Assembly: GCA_910574455.1 (NCBI GenBank)
Contig: CAJSYZ010000008.1
Coordinates: 3,846,707-3,910,706, forward strand
Direction of reading: 5' to 3'
Origin: Trichaptum fuscoviolaceum
Lineage: Eukaryota > Basidiomycota > Agaricomycetes > Hymenochaetales > Trichaptaceae
DNA: 64,000 nt
Part shown: piece after piece, positions 24,223 to 35,778 of the stretch
Numbering within the stretch: position 1 is the stretch's first letter
Layout: the number at the start of each line of letters is the position of its first letter
Translations under genes and position numbers: made by a program
The notes under the pieces: generated by a model
Told to the model about the DNA's origin: nothing
Database searches by the model: none
Seen by the model: the letters and a program-made list of their open reading frames with translations, nothing else

Positions 24223-26855
24223 GGAGACTGGGCGATATCAACACTACAAGAACGCGGGGGGGGGGGGGAAGGGATAAGTAGGGGTGTATGAGGACCAGCA
24301 ACAACTCAAAGTCTGTTAAAAGCACGTCAACGTCACTGCAACTCGGTGGGTGCGACTCAATCGGAGCGCATACACTAGTAAAGACCGTAACGCCTATAGC
24401 CTGAGTCCCCGCGATCGGCTGTGCAATGAAATTCATGCTGCCGCGTCTGTATCTTATTCTCAAACTTGCTCTAGTTGATGCACAGGATGAAGAAGGCACT
24501 GCCGAGCTCGAACAAGATATCAGCACTCTGACAGAGAAGAAATAGAGAACGGCTATATACTTGAAAGCGTACCTATATATAGATCGATATGTTAGAAGAA
24601 TCATTCTCAACCAAAGCTCCGCCGGTAGTACGAAGAACTTTAGGGGCATCATCGACCTAGGAGGAGTTAAGTAGGCTCATAACTCGTGAACTAGTGATTA
24701 AAAACTGTCAAAAAGAGTTGAAGTTGATGCTTTTGTTCACACATATAGTATTGAATGCCTACTATCAAAAGAGTATTTTGCTGCCAGTGTGTAGCGGCAC
24801 CATCATTCGGCGCCACCGAGACCGGGTAAACATAGTCAACGCTCAGAAGCGCCCAATCCTGTGAGTCCAAACGCGGACGCCAGTTTTGTTGACTAAATTT
24901 CGACTACACTTCCCATCTGAACAAGCTGTTCTGAGATATCAAAGGGACGCAAGGCACTGCAACGTCAAATATCGTGGGGATACTCTGCGTAAAGGAAGCA
25001 CTATTCGTCCGCCAAAATACATTGGGAGCGCTTGCGAGTGAACGAGTCATGCATTAGATGCACCTGAATCTGAGAACAGACCAGTCGAGATTGCGCCTAA
25101 GAGATCTGTTAGACGAGATTGCGCCTCTGGACCCGATCAACAAGAATGACTCATCAATGTCCTTGTGGACCAATAACGAACGTTTCCCGTTCGGCGCCAA
25201 CAAAGAATAACCTTTGGTTGGAACCGGCAACTTGAAGCTCGGAGCGCCTTGCCGTGCCACAGATCTCGAGGGCAAAACAGCCGTCGCTAGTGCACATACC
25301 TACAGTCCATGTACATAAGCGCTGAGTCGGACAGACGGTCGGATTGGTTTCCGATGCGTGATTTTAGGAAGATAGCCGTAGATAATGATTGATAGATTCT
25401 CTGTTATTCGAGGCTTCGAGCCGAGTAGTTGGCTGATTGGTGTTCGTAATCGTCGAGGGTTAAGACTTGCACTGGTTCGAGGAAAGCTCGTCCGGAGTCA
25501 AGACCTGTGACGCGAAGACCAAAAGGAACGCGGACCTCGTGAAATCATTCTCGGTAAGTTCTAGGTTCGTGTCGACTTCTTTCCCCCTTCAGCAAAGTTC
25601 GATTGCGTAGTAGAGAATGATCTCGATAAGCTGTGCTTGTGGATATCGATTCAGGAGTCTCCGGAGAGAATTAATAGGCTCGTAAGTTTATCAAGTTCCT
25701 GAGAGGCACATGCGAGTATAACAAGGGAGGAGACGTATGATTGCATGAGGAGAAAGGCTTCAACGAGTCCAGAACGACTCTGAGCAAGAATACGAATGTT
25801 CCTTTGTTGCTGACTATGTAAACACTGACCAGAGTCACATCAAGATTTACTTGAGCTGATAATGTTGCACTCGCACCTCTGCATTCCCAACCAATGACTC
25901 AGAGACAGAACTACAAGTGATGCAAACTCCAGCAGGCCCCGACTCGCTAATTGGGCCATCCAGTAAGCCTAAGGTTGCCTGTTGAAGTATTGGACTCATA
26001 TATCTCCTAGCTAGTTCATCATTCCCGATCACTAAGCCCATATTTCAAAGTGATTCTAATGGAGACGATTTGGTGGCAAATTTGAGAAATGTGACTCCAC
26101 TGGACGGGAAGCCGGGTGCGCCATTGGCAGGTTCGCGGACCGAAAGCAGTAGAAGGTCATGCGAGATCCGGACCTTATTAATGTTGAGAAGGTTTACTAC
26201 GCCACTGGCGGTGGTGTTTATATGTATAATGTCGGGCTCGACGCATGCGCATGCGGGAAGTAATCTGGTCTTGAGACCGGTAGGCCGGGGGAAGTTTGGC
26301 GTGTCTCGTCAAGATTAACCAAAACCAGTAAAGGGTAAGTGTGCATCAGATCTTCCGTTCCATATACAGGCGTTATACAAAAAAGAGCCCCGGTTCTGGC
26401 GGTTGCTTCAGGTGTGTGTATAGAGAGATATAAGACTCACTTGGCTTGTCCATCATACGGAAACTTTGACTCGAGTGCTTGACCTATTGTAAAGGTTCAG
26501 GGGTTGGACGGATTCATGGCAAGCGTAGCGGGGTAAGATACGGGAGAGATACTCACCACATATGTTCGATCCTTAGCAGAGTGAGACCAAGGAGAACAAG
26601 AGGAGCCCCAGAGCTCTGAAAACGACGGCCGACTCATGTCATGTTCATCATTCAGCTTACATGGCTGTGTTCCAGCCTGAGAGCGTCACTCGCAGTGGAC
26701 TCGGAGCGGGACATTTCAAGTACTCGCTTTACAAAAATCTATGGGAATCTTATCAGAGATATTAACATTGATAATGTTATCTGCATTCGCACCTTGATGT
26801 CCCCAATTGTCGAGTCATAGGCGGAAATGCGAGTGTTCCGAACTGCCAGCACTAA
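24223..26855. other. tandem-unit spacer upstream of copy 2
   Basis: Resembles the other spacers of the array. An accatcattcggcgcc block at about 24800 recurs at 30880 and (as caatcggcgcc) at 34400; tcagaagcgcccaat at about 24845 recurs at 34439; a ggttcgaggaaa block at about 25475 recurs at 34973. It has a G run near 24257. No intact gene is seen, so this is old duplicated non-coding DNA. Confidence 0.5.
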
Positions 26856-27380
26856 GAGCCCGTTCGGTTGCATGACCGCGCGCAGAAATCCCCGCCAAAA
26901 TTTGAGATCATGATCACGCGTGTCAAAAATTGGAAACGCGCGGAAACAGGTGCGTTCGGTTGCACATTTTCTCGCGAAAATTTCCAAACGAGATTGCGAA
27001 AATCATGATAAAAAGAGAAACAGCTCAGACCTGTATCTCAAAGTGAGAAATCTGACCGTGGTCACATTGACACATTTGACTTAAAATGGCCTTCCACAAC
27101 ATTTTTCTGGTACCATAAAATTTTATTCTAGTCACTTCCATTGACATTAAGACCTCAAAAAAAGTCAAATTAAGCAACAAAATGCATGCATATTAGAGAA
27201 ATATGGGTGGTGTTGCATCCACCTCATCTCTTGTTGAAGGGAAATTTTCATGCCATGTTCGGCCGCACAAGACATCCACCGTGGGAATAAAGTCCCGGAA
27301 ACTCTGTCGCAATCTGTGCATGCACAGATCGCGGCAACCCGCGGAAATTTCCCCGCGCGAAAATGCAGCCGAACGGGCTC
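26856..27380. mobile_element. 525-bp MITE, PIF/Harbinger-like, with TAA target duplication
   Basis: The ends are inverted copies: gagcccgttcggttgcat at the left and atgcagccgaacgggctc at the right (17 of 18 match). Direct TAA copies flank the element at 26853-26855 and 27381-27383, the 3-bp TWA-type duplication known for PIF/Harbinger elements. An inner copy, gtgcgttcggttgcaca, lies at about 26951. No transposase is encoded, so the element is non-autonomous. It was inserted into the spacer between copies 2 and 3. Confidence 0.85.
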
Positions 27381-27929
27381 TAAGTGAGAGTAAGATGGTA
27401 GGAGGTCACTTTCCAGCAAGCCGCTAGCGTCAAAGTCTGCAGTTGAAGCATAAGATCCATATATGAAGCTTCTAATAGCTTTGTCCTTGATGATGGTTAT
27501 TGTTGACTGAGACCTGGTAGGAAAAGAAGAGAAAGAGGCATCGTTGACCTCGTAGACAAATAAGGACAAATACGCGTGCAAACTTTGAAATTCAGGGCCT
27601 GCTACCACTCGGGACTTGTGTAGGTCGGATGAGAGACAGGCATAAACCACAAAGCTACTCGCTTATCGATGATCTCCTTGATATAATAGTGGCTACCGGG
27701 CTTGCATTTAACCTTCCTGTGCTTTCTCCATTGTAGCTAGCGCTTCTGACTCCGAGTCTTTAGATTTTATCGTCTATATTCACATACATATCACTGATCA
27801 ACAGTACTGAACGACAATAACCTTAAAATGTCTAAAGATACTGACATATTTGAAACACAGAAAAGCTCGCAAACAATTATGCATAGTATTGCTACTATCG
27901 CAACCCCACTCCCTCCCCCTCGTATTGAC
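27381..27929. other. tandem-unit spacer downstream of copy 3
   Basis: Contains the spacer block gacctcgtagacaaataagg (about 27548) also found at about 31517, 35620 and 43978. No gene is seen. Confidence 0.5.
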
Positions 27930-30509
27930 CTAGTCCAGCGAGAAAATTGATATTGTGTCTTCTCCCTCCCGAGCCTCATCAACTCTAACATCATATCCAG
28001 CCTCAGGCTTCTTTCCTTCCAAATTGCTACTGAATGCCTCGACCGGGGTATCTTCTTGTGCCTCGGGCTGCGATGCATCCGAAAAAGAGACACCAGATTC
28101 TCAATCTCTTGCTCTCCACCGGAAGACCCTGTGAGTTGTGTCTCCGGAGATGGGATGATTACCCGGACTAGAAGATACGGGAGCGAAAGACACATACTGC
28201 GTTTAACCATCTTACATCTTGTAAGCAACCTTCACCTCCTTCGGCAGAATCCCATGGGCTTCTTCTGCCCATATACATACTTCATGACTCTCTCGGAACC
28301 ACACCCACATCAACTGCAGGGCTTGACGCTGTTGTGCTATGTGCGGCTGGGAATGGACCTTCTCGAGTCTCCTTTTCGAGTCTCCTTCTCGATGGTGAGC
28401 AGGCGGTTCATGCACGCCCCAAGATCCCAGTCCCAGTCCATGTTCGAGCGGAGGTATTGTCCCCATTTGTGTCGCAAACGGCAACGGAGCTCATAATGAC
28501 CCCAGTGTCTGTCAATCAACTCATATCGCCACTCTTCCCCATCCTCCGGGTCGTATTCCAACCCAAGTCTTCGAGCCACTCTGAATTCTTCCGTCAAACG
28601 ATTCACAACCACTTGCACTCCCCGCGCTCGTCTGAGTGTGCTGCTCCAGTGATTCCACCATACATCTCCAAAGTCTTTAAGGGAGCTCCAATTATGATCT
28701 TCAGTAATTTTCTTTGGTAAGGCAGACATGCTGGTTTGCGAAATGCACCCCCAAGCTTCTCTTTCGAGCTCGTCGAATGATCTCAGAAGACGCAGACTCC
28801 TTTCCTTTTCTGTTTCAATCAGTTCTTGAACTACTGGGTTTTTGTTGTTCCATTCTGTTGCCTCCCGATACCTCCTGGGCAAGGCTTCCGTATGGCTTAG
28901 TACCATTTGATCAAGTAAGAGTAATGATTGCGGCAGTGGCACGCATGTGGTGTCACTATACCTACACAGGAAGATGTAATTAACGTCACTGGAGTAATGG
29001 AGAGCTAATTACTGACACTTACACAAGGACCAAACTTCGGAACGCCACCTTGGCCTTCAGTATCTTCATGTCATATCCTAGATGACGAGCTCCAAGAGCA
29101 TATAGACAACGCGACACAATTGCGTCAATCCAAGAAGCTAGCGTTCGTAGGACCAGATATATATGTCTGTTTGCTGTGATTATCGCGAGACTGGTCAACT
29201 CGTGGATGGAACGAAGGACAAAAATGACAGTGAAATAGACGGTCTCCAAAATGTGCAAATATGCGTCGCCTCGAGTGTGACGATCTATGCACGTAGATAC
29301 GGCTTCTGCACAGACAGCACATGCTTCGCCTATAGTGTCCTCCAGGGAATCCAGACAGGATGATCTGGAGTGGATGTCATCCTGGTTTATCTCAAACTGA
29401 AAGAGAATCAAGGGCGCACCTGTATACCTTCAAAGCTCGTATGAATCTTCGTCGTAAGTGTAGAGCAGTTTCAGGAGTAGGCCATAGCTGCGAGACTACT
29501 GTCCCTAAGACTAGATCGAAGGTTTCATCGAAAGGAGGTCTTTTCACGGTAACAAGTGTTTCCCTTGCTAGCCTTACCAATAGAAGAAACCATTTATTTT
29601 CTGGTTCCGAGCAGGTACAAGACCCAGCGAGTGTTTCGAGGTGGAATACAGGCTCGGTGCGAGAAACGATGACAAAAATCTCTTTACGCTGCAAAGTCAA
29701 GGACACACGAATGAGTGCTGCCAGAGCCGATGCAGATTTGTACATCGAATTGGACCTAGAATGGATTAGTGTAGTGTTCCTCTCTTCCACAAAGAAGCAT
29801 GGGATACGCACTGTGTCTGCTTCACGAGTCCCTTCATTCCGGCAACAACTGTGGATCCATTTCGACCACGACAAAGAGCTTCAATGGCCTCATTCAGAGT
29901 AAACCCATCCTTGAAACCAGGGGAGTAATTTGTATAATCTGCCTCGATATACTGTGCGATGCGGGCGGGATGGAGGGACGCGATCGTGAACCACATTGCA
30001 AGTCTCTCGATCCGCCTTCCCATTGGCTGGAACATGTAAGTGTCTATCGTTCGCCCGGTCCCCGGGAGATTATTGGCTGTCGCCGTTGTCGAGAACGAGT
30101 TCATGGAGCTGGCACTGTCATCGTTGTCGTCGCTGTCTGCTGTCATACCTGTAGAGTATATGACAACATCATTAATGTCCTCAATTCCTGGACGTTTATA
30201 CAATGGCGGGGTCGTGAAGCGCTTTGCCAGTCTCTCAACTCGCCTCCCCACTGCTTGGTAGACGTATGTGTCAATAGTTCGGCCCGCTCCAGGGAGGTTA
30301 CTGGCTGTTGCGGTGGTTGAGAACGAATTGATCGAGTTTGCGTCGTCGTCCTCGTTATCACCATCCTCAACGCTCCCACCGTGCTCGTGTGAATACGATT
30401 CAACTTTGTGCCCAAACTCAGCACATAAGTAGTCCGGACTATCTTGCTCTCGCCAGGACTCTCCGAGAATCACTCTGGATAGTATACTCTTCAGCTTGAA
30501 TGTCGGCAT
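27930..30509 (-). pseudogene. tandem unknown family, copy 3 (exon 4 frameshifts)
   Basis: Exons 30509-29812, 29755-29421, 29364-29023 and 28962-27930. ATG at 30509 (MPTFKLKSILSRVILGES). Exons 1-3 are open. Exon 1 contains the SFSTTATA-NLPG-GR-IDTY-Q-GRR module twice, as in copy 1. Exon 4 is open past RSNMDWDWDLGACMNRLL to a stop at 28339-28337. The homologous sequence then continues in other frames (ILPKEVKVAYKM, then EDTISIFSLD ending at 27930). The last third is therefore broken by at least two shifts. If expressed, it would give a protein truncated soon after the DWDWD motif. Confidence 0.8.
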
Positions 30510-31902
30510 GGAATCAGGGGTCTGTTGACGGTGAGGGAGTTTGGAAATAAGAAGGGCAGAGGGAGTGCAACGACGCCTTGAACTCAATTTTATATGATAG
30601 CCTGAATACGTAACCCGTCAACATATGGAAAAATGCTGATCGGGCGCGTATATTTTGGCTGTACACCCACCAGAAAGGATCATAACATGATACCTATGGC
30701 ACATGCCAGTGTACAGTGAAATACCCGCATTGAATCGGCTGTGCTGAGCCGACTGGACTCGCGTCAATGCAAGATTTGAAGATTGCGATTAACGCCATAC
30801 CCCAAAGGAATCATTAAATAGCCTGACGACGTCTACGGGTCGTGTACTTGTCTGCAAGAGAATTCCGTGTTTCATCACCATCATTCGGCGCCTCCGAACC
30901 TCATATCAGCATATCACCACTGCAGTACAGAAGCTCCCAGAGCTAAATGGGTCCATTGCTTTTATCCGACTGAAATATCATGCACTCTGCGCAGATTTGT
31001 TACCTTCCGGCAAAGAGCTTTCAGTCCATCAAATAAATGAATGCGAGACGCAACGAACCCATATGTCATCGTATGCTCCGTGACAATAGGACCTTTTCCA
31101 ACAGGTTTTCCACTATAACGCATTCCAAGTGGTGGGCTCCCGGGTGAATGGTGAATGGTCCTAGACAAGACGCGCCTGAAGCTGGGTACGGGCCGGTCGA
31201 AAACGCGATCAAGAAGACGGAATGGTAAGATGTTACGAAATCTTCAAAAGTCCCTGCATTATCGTAGGACTTGTTGCTGCCCTAGTTATAGTCAGGAATG
31301 CGAGTATCGGCAAAGCAAGTCACGGTCAAGCTGCCGGTGCTGACCAGCAAGTTTCAAGATTTCTAGTTGAAGTAATGAGCTCATCCAGCTCCTCCTTAGT
31401 TTGTTTTCTCTGGTGTACAGGCCCATAATACAGAATGATGCGAACAGAGACGGAAGTGATTTGGTGGCAGAATTGGGAGGAAAGAAGGAAAGTAAGAGTT
31501 TATGGAGTCCATCGACCTCAGGCTCGTAGGCAAACAAGGGTAAATAAGTGCGGAATCTCAATTAAAACCAACTCCGAGTCACTGGCATCCGGCGCTGTTG
31601 CCTTCAGGCTGCCACAAGACTTCCGTAGTGCCCAAGTGGGCGGATAAATAAAACCTTGGTATGCACATCAACAGTGACCACATCCTGACAATCTTCTTTC
31701 ATCTCTTGGTAGTCGCCGGGCTGACTTTGACACAGTACCTCTGCTTTCAATTCCGTAGGCCGTAGCTCATTCTCTGACATCAATATCATCAACACTCATC
31801 GACAGTGCGCAACGAATTTATTGAAGTGAAAGAGGCCAACAAACGTGTCATGTTCAGAGCCTATTAGATTATTGAATCGCAAAGTCCTCCTTCAGTACGG
31901 AC
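30510..31902. other. tandem-unit spacer between copies 3 and 4
   Basis: Shares ordered blocks with the region upstream of copy 1 and with the other spacers (ggctgtac at 30657, catcattcggcgcc at 30881, cttttccaac at 31091, the gtaggcaaacaaggg block at about 31527). No intact gene is seen. Confidence 0.5.
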
Positions 31903-34229
31903 TTAGTCCAGCGAGCAGATTGATATAGTGTCTCCTCCCACCCGAACCTCATCTCCTCCCACGTCGTATGCTTGCTCGTTGCCTTCACAGTCATCTTTGC
32001 GCTCCTCGAACACGACAACGTCACAAGCCTCGGGTTGCCATGCATCTGAGGAAGAGGCACCTGCCTCCAGATCCTCGGTTCCTTGCTCTCCCCCAGAAGA
32101 GCCTTCCCTGTATCCCGAATGCTGTTGCACGACCGTCGGGCCCAAGATGTCTTCAGGGGAATACTCACCACTGAAATGGCTGGAGACAAGATGAAGTCCC
32201 GGGCCAGGGGTTGCGGGTAAGAACGACATATACTGCATTTTGCCATCCTCCGTCTCATAGGAAATCTGAACTTCCTTCGGCATGCCCACCTGTACTCGTC
32301 TAAACGATAGCTGAAGAGCTCCATCCGTAATTGCAGCCACTCCGATAGTAGGGCTTGAGGCTGGCGCGCCGGGGATGGCTGACGACTGTTCTGAATGACT
32401 CTCCTTGAATAGACGCTTCATGCACGTCCCGAGGTCCCAGTCCCAGTCCATATTTGAGCGAAGGTACTGTCCCCATTTGTGTCGCGAGCCACGGCGCAGC
32501 TGATAATGACCCCAGTTCCTCTCGTCATTTATCGCGCTCCATCTCAAGTCAAATGGATCGCACAACGAATCTCGTTCCAATCCAATTCTTCGAGCCTCCC
32601 TGAATTCTTCAGTTGTAAGATTCTCTGGTACTTGCACTCTTCGCGCCTTCTCTAGAGCTTTCTTCCAAGCCTTCCACCACTCGTCACCAAAGTCAACGAT
32701 TTCGTTCCAATAGGGATCCATATCTATCGTGGAATGTGAAGTTGGAATGCGAGTTTCCAATGAAATGCCGCAAACCTCTCTCTCAAGCTCGTTGAATGAT
32801 CTAAGAAGTCGGTGCGCCCTGTGTTTCGATGCTTCAATCAATCTTTGAGCTATGAGACTATCGTCGGCGGACTGATGTCTCCTGGGCAGGTTGTGAATCA
32901 CAATACGGCTGTACCCCCTGAAACGGCATTCTGGTAGTAGCACACTGTTGGTGTTAGCGTAACTACAGTACACATACGGAGCAGTCAACATCACTGGAAT
33001 TATAGAGATTCTATTAAAATCACTTACAGATCAACAAGACCGCGAAATAACACATTGGCATCAAGCTTATCCATATCATATCTTTGACGATCGTAATAAG
33101 CTTCTATGCAACGACAAACGATAGCGTCAATCCACGAAGCTAGTGTTTGCAGAATCATATTGATTTGTCTATTTGCAGGAATTTGCGCATAATCATCGGC
33201 TAATTCGTGGATTGACCGAAGAACGAAAATGACAGTGAAGTAGACTGTTTCCAAGATGTGCAGATATGCATTGCCTTTTGCGTAGTAATCTATGCAGGTA
33301 GACATAGCTTCTGCACAAATAGCGCATGCTTCACCTATTGTATCCTCAAGAGATTCAAGACCGAAGGATCTGGAGAGAAGATCAACCTCATTTATTTCAT
33401 ATCAAGTAATGATTATTAGCGTACCTATAAACCCCCAACACCCGTATGAGCCTTTGACGCAAAGTTAGAGCAGTCTCGGGTGAAGGACAGTGACGATCGA
33501 CTTCTTCGCCTAAAACTGGATCGAATTCCCATTGTTCAGCAGGCTCTCTCAAGGCGACGAGAGTCTCCCTTGCAAGCTTTACCAAGAAAAGAAACCATTT
33601 CTTGTCTGGATGCGAGCAAGTAAGAGATCCGGCGAGCGTTTCCAGGTGGAATATAGGCTCAATGCGAGAAACGCTGACATAGATATCAGCACGGCGGTAA
33701 CTCAGCGACACACGGACGAGTGCTGCCAAAGCCGATGCAGATCTGTCAATTGAAGTTGACCTAAACGGGATTAGTTTGCTTCAAAGAGAAGCATGGGCTA
33801 TACACACTGTGTCTGCTTCACAAGTCCCTTCATCCCAGCAACAACCGTCGGTGCATTCTTCAAGTCCATGTCCAGAGTTGTAATAATGTCATTAAGTGTT
33901 GAATCATATTTGAAACTAGGAGAATAAAACGTCCCATCAGCCTCGAGATACTGAGCGATGCGGGCGGGATGGAGGGACGCGATCGTAAATCGCATTGCCA
34001 GCCTCTCGATCCGCCTTCCCATTGGCTGGAAGATATACGTGTCGAGGAAGCGACCAGTTCCGGGCTGGTCGTCGACTGTCTCCATTGTCAAGATCGTGAT
34101 CATCGAATTTCCGTCGTCGTCGTCGTTCCTCCCGCGCCCAGATCCAGCACATAAGTAGTCCAGGCCATCTTCTTTCTGCATTGACCCTCCCAGAATGACT
34201 CTGGAAAGAATGCTCTTGAGCTTAGGCAT
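31903..34229 (-). CDS. tandem unknown family, copy 4 (intact, 719 aa)
   Basis: Exons 34229-33808, 33760-33425, 33369-33028 and 32962-31903; 2,160 nt with every phase agreeing, ATG to TAA. Residues 1-141: basic start MPKLKSILSRVILGG, an Asp-rich run, then the conserved QPGTGRFLDTYIFQPMGRR and RFTIASLHPARIAQYLEAD. Exon 2: RIEPIFHLETLAGSL and KKWFLFLVKLARETLV, amphipathic or hydrophobic helices. Exon 3: Cys-rich GEACAICAEAMSTCIDYYA and YFTVIFVLRSIHELA. Exon 4: RLLRSFNELEREV, EFREARRIGLE, then RHKWGQYLRSNMDWDWDLG (DWDWD near residue 540), a beta-rich PKEVQISYETEDGKMQYMSF, an acidic low-complexity stretch, and the invariant end GGDTISICSLD. No known domain, signal peptide or clear membrane span is recognised. 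It is one of only two open copies, so it may be the functional gene. Confidence 0.85.
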
Positions 34230-35778
34230 TGGTGTGAGCGCCGCAGGGATAAGGTAAACTAGAAGTGGGACATGAGATTCACGGACGCCATCATATATGG
34301 ATCCAACAACACACAGAAGAAGGCTGATGGGTAGCCTTGTAATGAGATTGGGCTGTGTACTTGCCTCCTATCAAAGAGTGTTCTATATTTCAGCGCCATC
34401 AATCGGCGCCTCCGAACCGTCTAAACAAATCCAAAGTTCAGAAGCGCCCAATACTGTGGGTCCGAATGATTTCGTTCGCCGATAATAGACCATTAATTCC
34501 ATCCGCCGAGTGATCTGTGCACATGCTTGTCGCGTTCCACGAATTTGATAGGTCAAAAGCACACAAAGTACCGCAACTACAGGTATTATCTGCGAGATTG
34601 AAATAAAATGATATGTCGTCCACCAGAATATATTCCATTGGATGCGCTCTTGATCTCGAGTGAACGAGGCACGGAAGATTCAGAAATGAAGGTTTTCCAT
34701 TGGATGCGCTCGCGAGTGGAGTGGACATCGCACCTGAACTGGGTATGGACCAGCCGAAGCCAGCACGAAAGGCTAGTTTGATGTAATAAATGTCTCGATA
34801 AGCATTGAAGGACTCGTCGTTGCCCTAGTGGTCCGTGCAGCAAGCATCGCTGATCTCAACGTAAAGCGGAGATCAACCTTTCGGTTGGACGTTTCGCCGG
34901 GAGTGCGTTGACTTGCCACACCGGATCTTGAGAGCCGTGCTGGTATATCATCGGGAGACAAAGTTTGAGCTGGTTCGAGGAAACCGAAAGCATTCGTCTA
35001 TGCATTCAGCGTCGGTATCAGCTACGTACCGTCGTCAGCGAAGAACATATATAGTTGTGCCGAGGAGATTATCGTTTTTGAAAAGCCGGGCTTGCTTATC
35101 TCGATTCAGGAGTGTCAGGCCGAATGAGTAAAACATGAGAGGCCCTGCGCCAAGTCAACGAGTAAATCAAGTCGAGCCTCCCGCTTCCTGAGTGGCAATG
35201 ATGAGCACATGACTCCCAGAGGGTTGTCGTGGCTTTGCAGAGGCTTGAACTAGTACTGAAGAATAGGAGCGGGATGCTTGAAGGACACGAACGTTTTATT
35301 GAACCCTAATTTATCAAGCATCTGCCAGAGCCTAATCAGAGATTTATAGCTAATGCTATCTGAGTTCGCACCTATGCGTTCGCAATCAACGAATTATAGA
35401 TAGAAAACTGGGTTTTCCGGACCTGGCGAAGCACCGTTGGTTGACGTCGTTGTCCAGCGAGCTTCAAAATCGCCAGTTGAGGTATTGGGCTCATACAGTC
35501 CTGGATAATTTGTCTTCTTCTACGTACAAGTCCATACCCCAGAGTTCAGAATGATGCGGCTGGTGGAAAGAGTGGGAAGGAAGAAGGCCCAGAGTAAAAA
35601 TTAATAGAGCTCATCACCGCGAAGACAAACAAAGGTAAATACGCGCGCGAAAATTGAAGACCCAACTCATCCGCTCAACAGTGTGGTACGAACATTCATA
35701 GATATCTAAGAAGCTGACAGACGTAACATACAGAAAACATACAAGTTTATCAAACAACAAAGTCCTTTCAGTATGGAC
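34230..35778. other. tandem-unit spacer between copies 4 and 5
   Basis: Contains the shared blocks caatcggcgcctccgaac (about 34400), cagaagcgcccaatactgtg (34439), ctggttcgaggaaa (about 34970) and a degenerate gaagacaaacaaagg block (about 35620). No gene is seen. Confidence 0.5.

Noticed and set aside
24241..24275. G homopolymer considered as a regulatory quadruplex
   Set aside because: It is a single uninterrupted run outside any gene start and may be a slippage or assembly artefact.
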